Shown one piece after another: positions 13,440 through 26,200 of a stretch of 64,000 nucleotides of DNA. The notes under the pieces are model-generated. The model did not search any database. It was not told the DNA's origin and saw only the letters and a list, made by a program, of their open reading frames with translations. The DNA comes from Siderastrea siderea (taxonomy: Eukaryota; Cnidaria; Anthozoa; Scleractinia; Rhizangiidae), in NCBI GenBank assembly GCA_964030785.1, contig OZ034968.1, positions 53,029,230-53,093,229 of the forward strand. The letters run 5' to 3'. A program made the position numbers and the translations under genes. The number at the start of each line of letters is the position of its first letter. Positions within the stretch are counted from its first letter, which is position 1.

Positions 13440-14130
13440 TTCGTGATAAGCAACGTTGTAAACAACCTGCCGACTATTAAGTGAAATGGTGCCTTAACTT
13501 TTAAATGAAAATACACACTGAAATCGCAATATGAAAATCTTCCACTGAAAAGAAACTGCCGATCCTTAATACAAACAAAACCCGCTCTCAAAACTTCAAT
13601 CAAACAAAAGCCCCCAAAATTTAAAAATTTGCGCAGCCAAAATCGTGTTTTACTGAAGCATGAGTCCTTGCCACGTACAATGGATGCCACAGAATTGAAG
13701 CACTTGACCCTAAACAACCAACATTCCGGCCCATTCTCAGCGTTTTTCAGTCTATTCTCACGTCTGATGCCCACACACTTATTCTACACCCACCTGTGTT
13801 TCTGCTCTACTGCACGTGGTCAACGGATCATTCTACATACTCTTCCTCATTGTGCCTTATACTGACCGTATATGGCTTAATTTAGCCCATTCTAGATTTC
13901 TGTGTCTCTTGTGTCAATCACCGGCACTTAAAATACCAAAGATTGATACCTTAACGAGAAAAGCATGGGATTTGTTTCTTCGAGTCTTCTTTAATTTGTG
14001 ATGCCAGTGTAAGAGAGGGACCCGAGTAGACTTCAGATGTCAAAATTGGCGAAAATTCCACAATGTTTTTCTGTTCCGGTACACAATGTGTTACCCTTCT
14101 TGTGATTTTATACGATTTGCGCTTTAAGTC
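13440..14130. repeat. Diverged direct duplication, copy B
   Basis: Partner of 12560-13160, with the same ordered landmarks at roughly 70-80% similarity by eye. The - strand open frame at 13427-13774 has no counterpart of equal frame in copy A and is not called as a gene. Confidence 0.6.
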
Positions 14131-14301
14131 CTCAGCTTCTACGTTCGTGGTTTTGGAGATCAACTAGATTTATGGACGTTTCGGAAGAGTAGATTGTGGT
14201 CGCTTTTATATACTCTTAATAAAAGTAGCGATCAGTACAGAGGTCTCTTCCGGAGAATGATTCTGTTTAAATTTTAAGTTAAGCTTCTAGATTTATCGTG
14301 A

Positions 14302-15808
14302 TTATAATTGTGGTTTGATAGAAGGAATTTTTGCGGGGACAAGGATGTCCTTTAGTGATTTTTCCTTCCTGTAGGATACAATCGGTTCGTGCTTGAAGAT
14401 TATTTGAGCGAGACCTGATTGGTTCTGGATAATGTGCCAGTGTTTCATGAGAATCTTTTTAAGATTCGGTACAGCCGGATTGTAAGTTGTGACAAACGGT
14501 AAAATCTCATTTATTTGTCGGTTTAGACCGTAGAGCCTCTTTTCTATTTTCAAATCGAACTTCACTGAGAATGTTACGAGCGTGATTGGATAGCTTCTTT
14601 TGTGGGATCTTTGTTCGAAGACTCGTTTAAAATTATCGATGTTCTCTTTGACTGAATTAGTACGTAAGAGGCGTAATGCTTCTCCCTTGATAAAACCCCT
14701 TTTAGTGTTTAAAGGGTGGCAGGTGGAGAAGCATGAGTATATTGAAAAGTTTCGGTCGGTTTGAATTGAGTCCGTATGTCTAGAGTATTAAGAATTGAGA
14801 AACGTGGTCCTTTTAACTCTTTTCCGTCAAGAGTTGTATTTTCCCGACGTCGAAGTCGGGAACCATTCAGCCACTTGTGACGTCATCATTTTTGACGTCA
14901 CCAGATTGTTTTGATAAGCAGCTAGCACAGCAAGGACAGATCCATCCATACGTGTGTCCATTTTGAATATCGACCAAATCCTGGCAGAGCTATACCAGAA
15001 AAACGTGTCCAATTTTGGCTGCAAAGTTGGTGGTAAAATAGGCCAAGTCACCTAGTTGATCAATGTTCCATTTCCAGGTTTTTAGAAGGACTGAGGCCAA
15101 AACTTTTCCAGTGGATAGAAAGGTGATAAAGGGTAGAAGATAAAGAGAAAAGAAAGGGAGAGAAAAAGGAAAGCAAAAGAAGCGAGAAAAAATTAGAAAT
15201 GAATCAGCAAAAAAAAAAAAAAAAAAAAAAAAACCAAGTCCAAATTTTGGCTTATGCGCATGCCTGAAACCAAAATAATGTACAATTTTCAACAGAAGCT
15301 GGCTCAAAATTGAGCTAAGATGTAAGAAAACGCTTTTCTAACAAAGTTTAGTGGCATTTGGCACCATAGCACTTCAAAAACCGCTTTAGCGGTAAAAAAT
15401 GCGTTTTTCTAAGGGAAAAACGCTGACGGTAAAGAGTTAAAACTTCTGTGTCAAGCGTAAGGAAAACAGCCTTTGAAGATGACAGTTCATATGTAAATTT
15501 GATCGTGGGATGGAATCGAAGGAATTAGCGAAGTCAACAAAAGTTTTTACTTCCTCTGCTGGTATGTTCCTCAGGGAAAAAATGTCATCAATAAATCTTT
15601 TCCAGACAAACAGTTTGATCGGGCTAGCTTCTATGAGTCGTTCCTCGAAAACTGCGATGTAGATAACCGCGAAAGCGACAGCCATTTTAGTTCCCATAGC
15701 GATGCCGTGAATTTGCAAGAAGTGTCTTTCATTGAATTTGAAAGAATTTTCTTCAAGTATCAGACCCCAACAAAATTTGCTTATACGTGCGTGGCTCACC
15801 ACATGCAC
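14302..15808 (-). pseudogene. Penelope-like element reverse transcriptase, broken
   Basis: On the - strand, 15808-15437 encodes the RT palm: HGIAMGTKMA, then KRFIDDIF (the catalytic Asp pair lies near 15585-15595). After the MITE at 14817-15436 the frame resumes with LDIRTQFKPTETFQYTH, a frameshift near CHP, GFIKGEALRLLRTN, and then PFVTTYNPAVPNLKKIL and SYRKEKSLKDILV, ending at 14302. The FIDDI motif, the GFIKGEALRLLRTN block and the C-terminal block match Penelope-like RTs. Parts of the RT before 15808 and any GIY-YIG endonuclease are missing. An insertion plus at least one frameshift make it dead. Confidence 0.8.
14817..15436. mobile_element. TTAA-flanked MITE inside the Penelope remnant
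   Basis: The 620-bp element starts CTCTTTTCCGTCA and ends TGACGGTAAAGAG, an imperfect terminal inverted repeat. It is flanked by TTAA on both sides (14813-14816 and 15437-15440). TTAA target duplication is the hallmark of piggyBac and Kolobok elements; the ends suggest a piggyBac-like MITE, which is inference. Joining the flanks across one TTAA brings the two halves of the Penelope reading frame next to each other. It carries two TGACGTCA octamers (14878, 14893) and a run of about 25 A near 15208. Confidence 0.7.
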
Positions 15809-16590
15809 GTTACGTTTCCACGCATTGTCTTACGTTTTTGCATGTTCCCATGAAACCTGTTCCAGGCTCTTAGATAATAGGGACGGCATGAAAATATAGA
15901 AAGGGAACGGAGGAATGCGAATAAAAGCTAAGGGGCCGGGCCTGGTGAGAGAGGGAGCGGTGGTGCCCTCTCTCTCCTGGCCCGTCTTGGGCGCTCGTTT
16001 TTTTCATTCGCTTTTCCCACAACCTTGGAGCCTTAGTGTGCTGTTTACGACTACCCCAGAGCACAAGGAGGGACTGTCTGTGGTGTAATACATGCATATT
16101 AGTGCATACTGTAAAATTCCGTCTTCAAATAAAGGCCACCGGGTCCCACAGATTTGGGTTAATAGCTGTGTTCGGGGGATCATTTTCATTAGAATAATTG
16201 CCTATGGAACAAACAGCGGTCGCCAAGCCCGTAAGGTCCAATTTGATCTAAATTAACTACATATGATAATGGTAAAAATAAAAAAAAGTAATAATAAAAA
16301 AACGTAATAATGGCGATTTGGCCTGAACGGGCAGCAAATTTTGGGTGATCGTTACTTGCGGACATCTGAGTACCATGTGCCGGGTGAGACATTTGAGTAA
16401 TGAAATACAAGGTAAATTCGACTGCAAATAATTAAAGATTCTCATAGATGTCATCAAATTTTAGTGAGTAGTTCGGCCCCCAAATATATTTGAGATTGTT
16501 TTGTCTTAATACATGTAGTATTGTCATTTATATGTAACATATCTTGACAAACTACGTAAAGTACATGTATTTTGATTTGAATTATTCCGT
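15809..16590. other. Intergenic, no gene recognised
   Basis: No family is recognised on either strand. Similarity to the Penelope element stops near 15808, so this may be unrelated flanking DNA. The - strand frames here are short and shift often. Confidence 0.35.
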
Positions 16591-16599
16591 ATTGAAGGG

Positions 16600-16907
16600 A
16601 CCGTTCATTATACGGGTGCAAAAAGGTTGGGTTTTGATCGCATAACCGAAGACAAAACTGAGAAGACGTGATTGAGGTTTTCATCCTTGGAATTGGTAAT
16701 AAAAGCTGAAAAAGCTCACTACCCGCAGGTCCTTCTCCACAATGGGGTAAAACATGCAAGGCTTCTCTTGGTAGCCCTTGGAACACATCGTTCATTATGA
16801 TTCAAAACAGACTGTAGTATTTTTTGCGGAAGTTTGAGCATTAACGCCAATCTATCCAAATTTTTTAAACTTTCTGCTGATAAGTGACTCTTTTTTTCTT
16901 CGGTCAA
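16600..16907 (-). pseudogene. Death-domain-like coding fragment with frameshift
   Basis: The - strand reads LTEEKKSHLSAESLKNLDRL, then ALMLKLPQKILQSVLNHNE, then shifts by one base near 16770 into a frame reading EALHVLPHC and PAGSELFQLLLPIPRM. Short amphipathic helices and a closing A..VL...G..L..LL..I.R pattern resemble the six-helix death-fold domains that are abundant in cnidarian genomes. The family call is inference from pattern only. The frameshift and the absence of flanking coding sequence suggest a relic exon or gene fragment. It lies head-to-head with ERGIC1. Confidence 0.4.
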
Positions 16908-17214
16908 TATATCGTTCTTGTATCTGGTCGATTTGAAAAACTGGTATCTGCCGCGAACATTTTACGGTGCGAAAGTCCTGGCACTAGGATCCCAACCTCC
17001 CTCGCTCTTTCCCTCGCTCTAGTAACGCCTGGAGGATAATCTTCTCCCAATCAGCTTTCACCGCGTAGGAAAATACAAATGGCGGCAAAACATTAGCACA
17101 GTGCGAATATTTCACTTGTCAAGCGCTTGTTTACGTGTGCATTTAATTTACCTTTGTTCCTTCAATTTGAATTTAGCTTACTTGGTTTGCACCGATAGAC
17201 AGTGGCGAGGAAAT

Positions 17215-20200
17215 ATGCAGTTTGACGTTCGAAGGTGAGAGTTTGCATAATATTGCAAGAGTATTTTATTCCTCGCGTGTCAAATTCTGCTTATAAGCTA
17301 ACTTACATTCTCCAAATTCTACTGAGTTAATAATAAAACAGGCTTTATTCAAGCTTACATTCAGCCACGTGTCAAAACATGCCGTTTTGTCGATTCATAT
17401 GTTGGAAATTAAACCGGCTCTGTATTTTTTAAGTGTGGAAAAAACACACTCACAATGTGTGGGTGCGAAGTTAAAAGTAAGGCTCTATGCCGTGATGCTG
17501 TTAAATTACTATTTAAATACATGACAGAAAAAATCAGTCTTTATTTTTATTCTCAGCTTAAATCTATTTTGAAAAAATGGCAAGACTGTTTGTCATTGAG
17601 ATTAAATATATATATATTTCCGCTGCTGGTTTCAATTCAAATTTCATGTCCAAAGAAGAGGAAGTTTCATACTTGTGGCAAAATACACACTGTACATAGT
17701 TTAAAGCTATTATTTTAAGCTTACATTTTTAGTGAGGCAGCTGTCTTTTCAAGTCTATGTCAAAGCATCTGTTTGTATGGCTTTCAATATTGAAAAGTTT
17801 AGTGGGGGCTCTGGCTTGTTTATGTATGTTTTAGAAGTTGAGTGTCAAAGAACTTCCTTAAGTCCAGGATAAATTGTAAGATTACATGTATGATCAACCT
17901 TCACATTGGTTGATACTTGGCTGATGTGTGGTCAAAATTCAGCCAATAGTGCACTAGATTTTACATCAGCCGAATATTGGACTTGAATCAGCCAACTGTT
18001 GATTAACTACATTGTACAATTCAAGCTGCCACTCAGTTTTTGTCTGTTATTGTGTTGGCCAAGTTGTGGCTGGTAACATGTCAATCATTTATTGATGGTG
18101 CATTGGTCACGTGTTGGTCAGTGAGTTATAGGTCAAGTTTTAGTGCAATGCTAGTCAAGTGCTGCTTAAGTGAGTCGGGCAAGTGTTGCTGTTTAGAAAT
18201 GCACTTCTACAATACAACGTACAGTGAGTTCATTAGTGAGCAACTTCTCTAGGTATGCAGACATCTATCTGAACTGAGTGACAGTCTGTATCTGCCTACC
18301 TTGTCTTGATTTTCACTTCAACGTTTAAGAAAGTTGTCTCCAAGTGTCACCTAATTTTACTCAACTGTAACTCCGACACCTACTTCAAAAAGTTATTGAA
18401 TCCTCAATGTTTTAATCATTGCAGTTATGTGAGGGAAATGAAAAAACGTTTTCACAGGCAGACAGTCTGGACTGTTTGAGGCTGGGTGACGTCACGATAC
18501 GCTATTTGATCTCATACATTTACTGTAATTTGTAATGGTCACCTTGGCTTGATTCAAGTGATTGCGAGAAATGCTCCATAAAATACCGAATAATGCATCT
18601 TTTTATCCCAAGTTGGGATCTACTGTAAGCCAGATAAATAAAGTTCACTTACCTTACATCGTATGTGTGTTCTTTTGTGATTTAATGGTGTTTTGAGTCC
18701 GTTAATTCCTCGCTTGCCGCCGCCAACCCCCATAAGAGTACAAGAAAGAGACAAGGCTAGCAATTTCAACAGCCCGCTGAGACCGACAGCCTCACGAATT
18801 TTGTCCAATTTCTCCCACTTCCACGTATTGCTTGCCATCTAGCCTCGGGCAAATGAAAGGTAAATAAGTTTCAAAGGTCTATGCCAAAATTCGTTGTAAT
18901 CGTTTGGTTCTGACGTACTCAAAAGCCACCGCGAATTTTCAAGTTCACTGCAAAATTCCCATCGTCAGAGGATAAGGGCCAAAGATCCCCCAGTGCACGG
19001 AATGTCCGACGAAGACCCGACAAGAGCCACCATTCCGTGCGCTGGGGGTTGTGGTGAGGGTTAATTTTGTGACTTGTTTGCATAATCTGACCTTGGTGTT
19101 TAATTAATTTGAATTTAATAGCATCCTTATGATTGACCTCTTTGGCCCATATCCTCTGACGATCGATTGGGATTTTGCAGCGAACTTGAAAATTCGCAGT
19201 GGCTTTTGAGTATGTTAGAACTAAGCGATTGCAACGAATTTTGGCAAAGACCTTTGAAAATTATTTACCTTTCATTTGCCCGAGGCTGGATGGCAAGCAA
19301 TACGTTGAGGAGGGAGAAATTGGACAAAATTCGTGAGGCTGTCGGTCTCGGCGGGTCGTTGAAATTGCTAGCCTTGTCTCTTTCTTGTACTCTTGTTGGA
19401 GGCGGCGGCAGCAAGCGAGGAATTAACGGACTCAAAACTCCATTAAATCACGAAAGAGCACACACACGATGTAAGGTAATCGAACTTTATTTATCTGGCT
19501 TACAGTAAATCCCAACTTGGGATAAAAAGATGCAATATTCGCAGGGTCCTAAATTGCGACCAGCTGGTCGCCAATGCGACTGAAAATTGAGTGTTGGCGA
19601 CCAGAATTTCAAGGCTAGTCGTCAGGAGGCGACTAACTTTCAGCGCTTTGTTAATGTTTTGAGCCGCCGCTCAAGGAATAAATTTCGTTTTAAATGGAAA
19701 AATTTGCGTTTGATTTCCAGCAGAAACTTACCCCTTGTCTTTTCGAAGTTTTTAATCTCCATAGAAAATAATTTTGATCAAAAATGTTAAATGACCTCCA
19801 CAACAGTTGTAATCCATGCAATGTAATCGACATTTAGCGGCCGCCATGTTTTCAGCAGTTTCATCTGACAACCATACCATGGGTGCATCGCATAAACAAA
19901 GGCTTTCCTTTCGCCATTGAATATTCAAAAAAACGCTCTACAAATTTTCGATAACGCTTTACAGTCAGAAGAAGTGGCGTCATGTTCAGTCTTCAAACTA
20001 AGAGAGCTATCTATTTAACAAAAACTCCTTTTTAACTACAATGTAAGTTACATGATCGCCTTTTTTTCATGGCAGTCTGACTCTTGCGATCGTTCACGTG
20101 TAAGGTTATGTTTTGAGCAAAGAAATGTCTTTAAAAGCTTCGTGTTTCGCTGTGAAGCAACAATTTTACGGACACTTTTTGGTGACCAGAATTTTCGATC

Positions 20201-23200
20201 TGGTGACTGAAAAAAAAATTTCAGTCGCCACTTGGCGCTCACATAAAAAAGTTAATTTTGGACCCTGATTCGGTATTTTATGGAGCATTTCTTGCGATCA
20301 CTTGAATCAAGCCAAGGTGAGCCGTTGCAAATTACAGTAAATGTATGAGATCAAATAACGTATCGTGACGTCACCTGGCCTCAAACAGTCCAGATTGTCT
20401 GCCTGTGACCTTTTCTAGGACTCTGTTCCATAGTTCACCACATTGCTCTTGTTTACTGACAAAGACCCATTAAGTGCTAAAAAAAGTGGTGGAGTTTCAC
20501 AAGTACAATTATTATTCAAAATTAGAACCGTGTACTATAAGACCACAATGTATCAATCAGCTTTTTACATACTGTTGGCTAATTATTGATTTGCTAAATG
20601 GTTGTCTACCAATACTTGTTTTTCGGTTCACATAGCAGTCGATAGTTTGTCACCACTTACATTGTACATGTACAGTAAACGTGATCTGCCATATCAATGT
20701 CACAATCAATGTGGGTCAGTGTCTCTCTTAATGAATGGTAATATTGACCATGCGTTAAAAGTGTGAAGCCAAATTGGTTCAGGGGAGAGTAACTGTGAGC
20801 AATACAAAGTACATGCAGTTTATGAAGGATTGTTTGGAGAGTTCAAGAAATACAAGGTTTAGTTTTAAAACTTTTTTTTTCAGATTTGATGTTTACAGAA
20901 AAATCCCCAAGGATTTAACTGAACCCACATTAACAGGAGCAGTTAGTAAGTTCTGTTTTTGTAACTGGCAAATTGTGACAATCCTGTCATTGTCTGTTTT
21001 AATCAGAAAGGGATTTAATTTTCTATGAAAGCTGCAGTGCTGCATGATGGATAAGTGAACAATTCAATAAGGTCTTTAGATTAAACTGGTTCTTATAATT
21101 GTTGTAGGGGAGGGGGGGTTGGTGAAGCACTTCTAAATTGATTATTTGATTGAAATGAACTTCAATATTTTTGGAAAGAAAATTACAATATAAGAAACTA
21201 CAGTATAAATAAAGTGTGGATCATGTACATGTTGTACATTGTGTGATACATGTATAAACTGCAGGTAACAGCTAGAAAAAGCAAATATAAATTTGACACA
21301 GACAGTTGCCAAAGTTAGAAGTGGAATTTCATGTGGTGAATGTGAACTGTGATCAAAACAAAAAAAAAGGGAACAAGTCTGTTTCTATAGCACAGCTCTT
21401 ACATATATGTATGTCACAGCTCTTACATATATCTATGTGGGGTCTTAGCCAATGACAAAAATTACATTGTACTGTATTACAAAAAGCACTAGTACAACTG
21501 TAATATTATAATTTTGAAAAGGCTGAATTAGTGTTTTCAGAATGTATTTTTACATAAGGTACATGTACTGTTTACATGTACATGTATTTCCAACTGCTTG
21601 CCTTTGATTTGCTTTATTTTCTTTAATCTCAACAGTTTCCATATGCAGTGCCCTTTTCATAGTGTTTTTGTTGCTATCAGAATTCTACAGCTTTATCAAC
21701 ACAGAACTGTAAGTAACATACATTTACATGTAAGACTATTAGCTGCTGTGTTTCACATGAGCTTGACATTGTACACTTTGAAGTTCCTATATTAAAACTA
21801 GTGGATAACAGAACATCACCGTTTATTCCTCATTCTATAAACGAGAATATTACTCAAAATTTCTTTGAATTACTCGGCCACATATGACGTGAAAATATAA
21901 ACAACCGAGCTTAATCGACCATAACAAACCTTCACTGTATATTACTTGTTCTTTTTACTGTGTAGCCAGCTCCTAACATCCCTCGTACATTTCAATTTAT
22001 CTCTCTCCACATACCGCATAGCCAGCTCCTAATAATATAACGATTTTATACTTCAATTAATTTCTCTTGGCGTACGGTGTAGTGAGCTCCCAAAGTCTTA
22101 CATAATTAACTATAATTTCTTGAGCCTTTCACCGCGTTCAGGGTAGCCGCTTCTCCCAGTAATGCTTTCGATGTGACGGCGTATTCTACAGTTTATACCT
22201 AGACTTCTGATGGTAAATCAGAGTTTGTCTCTGGTAATTCACATTTGCTTGTTTACTATAGGTAGTAAGATTACCGTGTTCGCATAATTCATGGCGATTC
22301 GCGACATCACTTCGTTTATGTGAATTTGTTTTCCTTGACCTTTTGTCTCATCTATAAAATTCTGAATGTATGTTAGGCTTGGGGCTCTCTATATTTATTC
22401 AAAAAACTTTCATGTAGCATTATGTGGGCTTTTCTTTTAGAAGGGAGAGCTTATTATTATAGGATTTATTATTTATTTATTAACTGCAATTTAGGATACT
22501 GCAACAAATCTGTGAACATAACAATAACAAACTGAACCCGTATCGGCAAGAGAAAAAGTAAGAGTAAGAAACAGCTGACAGACCCCAACATGACAGACAT
22601 GCGAAACAGTTAAATTTGTTGTATTATCGGAAGGATTTTGCAGCGTTTGTGATTTGGGATAATTGGGATATTTGTTCGGCTTCTTGATCCATTCTTGCAT
22701 TGTTTGAGATGGCTTCCTCTTCGGTAGTGTGAGGCTCGAAACTGTCATCATATGGCATGACTTCTGCGAGTTCACCGACTTTGCCAAAAAAAAACTTTGT
22801 TCTAAATCGCTCTCAAAAGAAGTGGACGACAAATTCGACGGAAAACACATCCATATAATTCAATGTTTGGCTCTCTATTTTCGACTCTTCATTATACTCT
22901 TCTATGTCACGAGCAAAATTCAGAGCAAAATTCAGCAAAATTTTAGAGATAAGACTGTTTTCATGAAATTCGCAGGCTTCTCTTTTGTGAACTGAGTAAT
23001 GGCGGACGGGTTTAACGTGGTTTTCGGGCATATATTCCTGGGCCGTGTAAGCATATATCGATCTAGTTTATCGCGATTCATATAATATGGCATCTATTGA
23101 ACAGTTTGAAGTTTAAAAAAGTTGAAAACAAAACAAGAAATTTTTATCGTAGTAGCACTTAAAATATTCTTCTCTAAACTAATTGTGTACATGTAGTTGC

Positions 23201-26200
23201 CTTTCTGTGTTTCACTTTGGAGTCTTTTGTTATGCCAATGAAGTGGGTTCTTTTTTCACTTGCCAAGCGACCATTAGGTTTTGGCCGGTGTATAAGTCGA
23301 GGTCGATTTTTTTGGACTGATTTTCAAGACTTTTTAAACGTCGACTTATACACCGGAAAATACGGTAATGACAGGTCAGCCTGGGGGAAAATGATTCTTA
23401 AAAAGGTATAGAAAGTAACTTAACAACTTTATTCATTTCAGTGTTAGTGAGCTGTTTGTGGATAACCCGTCTGAAAATGACAGACTGAATGTGAAACTTA
23501 ATATTACCTTGCCAAGGCTGAAATGCGAATGTAAGTGCAGTGTACATGTACACTAGGTATATTAGAAAAGTACTGAAATATGGACACTGTTTGATTCTTT
23601 AGCAACTAATTTCTTGTTAATTTGTACATGTACACTCTACTTGGCTTGACAGGTTTAAAGGGTCTAGTACGTTATTTTGTAACTGCATGGAGAAACATCT
23701 AATCGCTGTGATATCCCTATTCTTTAATGGTTTAATGGCTTTAACATGTATTTGTTATACAGATCTTGGTCTGGATATCCAAGATGAAATGGGAAGGTGA
23801 GGCTACTACATGTATCTTGAACTCACAATCCGCTGTACTAAATGGTTCTGGCTTTTGGCAGTAATTAACAATACATCATCCGTTGATTCTTGACATGTAA
23901 ACTGAAAATTCTTGTTTCAATGTGGTTTTTATTTTTTGTTTTGTAAGCAACACAAAATCTTTAAACTGCTCGCTCTTAGCCAGTAGGTGATGTTTTAAAT
24001 GCTTTAACTAGATGTATATACGTTTACAATACATTATAACTTTACATGTGCTGCATGGGCCACTGTCTTTTGTTGGATTCTTAGTTTGTTGCAAGTAAGG
24101 CTGTGGTTTTTCTCAATTTTTTCAGAATTGTGTTAAAATGCTGGCTTGATCACGTTTTATTTTGACAGACACGAGGTGGGTTTTCAGGAAAATACACACA
24201 AAGAGGAAATAAATCATGGAGGTAAGCATGACTGTATAATGCTGCACAAATTATGAATTTTACAAACAACAGAAGGAAATGATAGAATACGTGCATGTAA
24301 AAGCTAACTCTAAAGTAAAAATCTCTGTGACATTGTTCTGGAAGTCTATTTTTTTTATTACCGGTAATAGGGTTTGCAGTTACTGTGCGAACCAATACAA
24401 CAACAATAACAACAATTATATTTATTTGCATTCCAATTTTTATACATGTACGTGTAAAACTTGTGACAATATTAGTAATAATACTGTAGCAATGATAGAA
24501 TTAATTAACAGTCATGATGATCAACTCCTTTTTCTTCTTGAAAACTTTACAATTCACTACTATTGTTGTCGTTTTAAAATATACATGGACATCTTGTGAT
24601 AGTCTGTTAACTTCCGGTAGTGTAAACTCGACACCGACAGGTCTGAGGTTTAAAGAAGAGACTCAACCTTACTTTTTCAAAATACATGTATTATGGTAAA
24701 CCAGCTTACATGTATATTTCTGACATTTTGTTTTGCCTTAAACTGAAAACTGTCCGAACAAAATGATATTCCTGTTTTGGAAACATACCAGCTGCTTCAG
24801 TGATTCATTGTAGAACACAAAACAATGCATGTATGTACCCGCATGAACTAAAAAAAATGTGTGTAAGTTTTAACAAGCCTACAGTGATACAGCTAGGGGT
24901 CAGTTGTATTTATTCAATGTAAAAAGCATTGCTAATTGCTAATACTAAAGCATTTTAAGTTAGTTACAGTACATTTATCATGCCCATATTTTGCTCTCCT
25001 TGTTAAACTTGCCTTTCAGATGGATGTGTCTTCACTTGTCAATTTAACATAAATAAGGTATGCAAGCCTCCTTACAGGAAAACACAGTAGACGTATCTGT
25101 GGTTGCAAGGGATATTGCTGCTGTGTGCAGTCCAGGGTTTTTGAAATGTTATTTGCTGGCTGGCTATGATTTGCCTGTCCTGATTAAAGTACACTGTAGC
25201 ATATCATCTTGTTCCTTTTGACTGTTTATTTTTTGGAAAGTCAGTACATGTACTTCTGCTATCAACTACAATTGTTCCATGATGTGCAAATTTTGGTGAT
25301 TACTGTGTGTTGTGACCTAAGGGCAAAGATTAATCGTGGTAGGGGATCAAATCTGGTGAATTATGATTCACCCATCATGATTTGCACATGAAATGAATTA
25401 CAGAGTCAAGGCTAAATTCCCAAGATATTCAATTATGGCAATCACAGCAGCAAGCCACGTTTGGTGAGCCTGGGTCTGCATACAATAGTGAAATCTGCCG
25501 AAAAATTAAATCTCCTTGTACACAAGAAGAAATTTGTTCATGCAGAGGGATATAGTGTGCCAGGTTTTTGCAGGATGCAAATGCAAAGGGCAAAATCCAA
25601 ATGCAGGATTGCATATTGTGTACATGTATTTGTGTTGGGTAAAACACTTTTCATCGTTGTTTTTTTGTTTTGTTTTTTCTTGTTAACATAGGTTCCTGGA
25701 AATTTCCACGTTTCCACCCATGGAGCAGGCCAACAGGTACAGTTAAGTAAAATGGCTTATTTAGTTCAAAATTTCAATGGTGATTATTTTGTTTGTCTTG
25801 TAATACTGGAATCATTTTGAATTTCAAAAATACAGTGCAAGTCCATTGAATAATTTCGACCCTGAATAATTATATTGATATTACAGTGTACATTTTTGTT
25901 TTATTTGTTTGACAGCCAGACAACCCGGACATGGCTCACGTAATTAACTCCGTTAACTTTGGAACAGAAATTAAGGTAGTACCTGATTAGCATCCTGTTG
26001 GTGTGTTACATGTAGCTAAGGTTATGGTGATTCTGGGCATGTAACTAACTTGTATAATGAGCACGTAGATTGCATGTATGCTTCAGCTTATTTAATACCC
26101 TTTCCAGGCAGCTGGATAAGAACAGGTACATGTAAGTGTTTATTTAAGACTGGCGAAGCACCGGTTTTTCATCCAAGAGCTTGTTTTTAGCAGTAGCAGT

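Noticed and set aside
24150..24431. 93-residue - strand frame
   Set aside because: It overlaps ERGIC1 exon 6 and low-complexity intron sequence; an antisense shadow.
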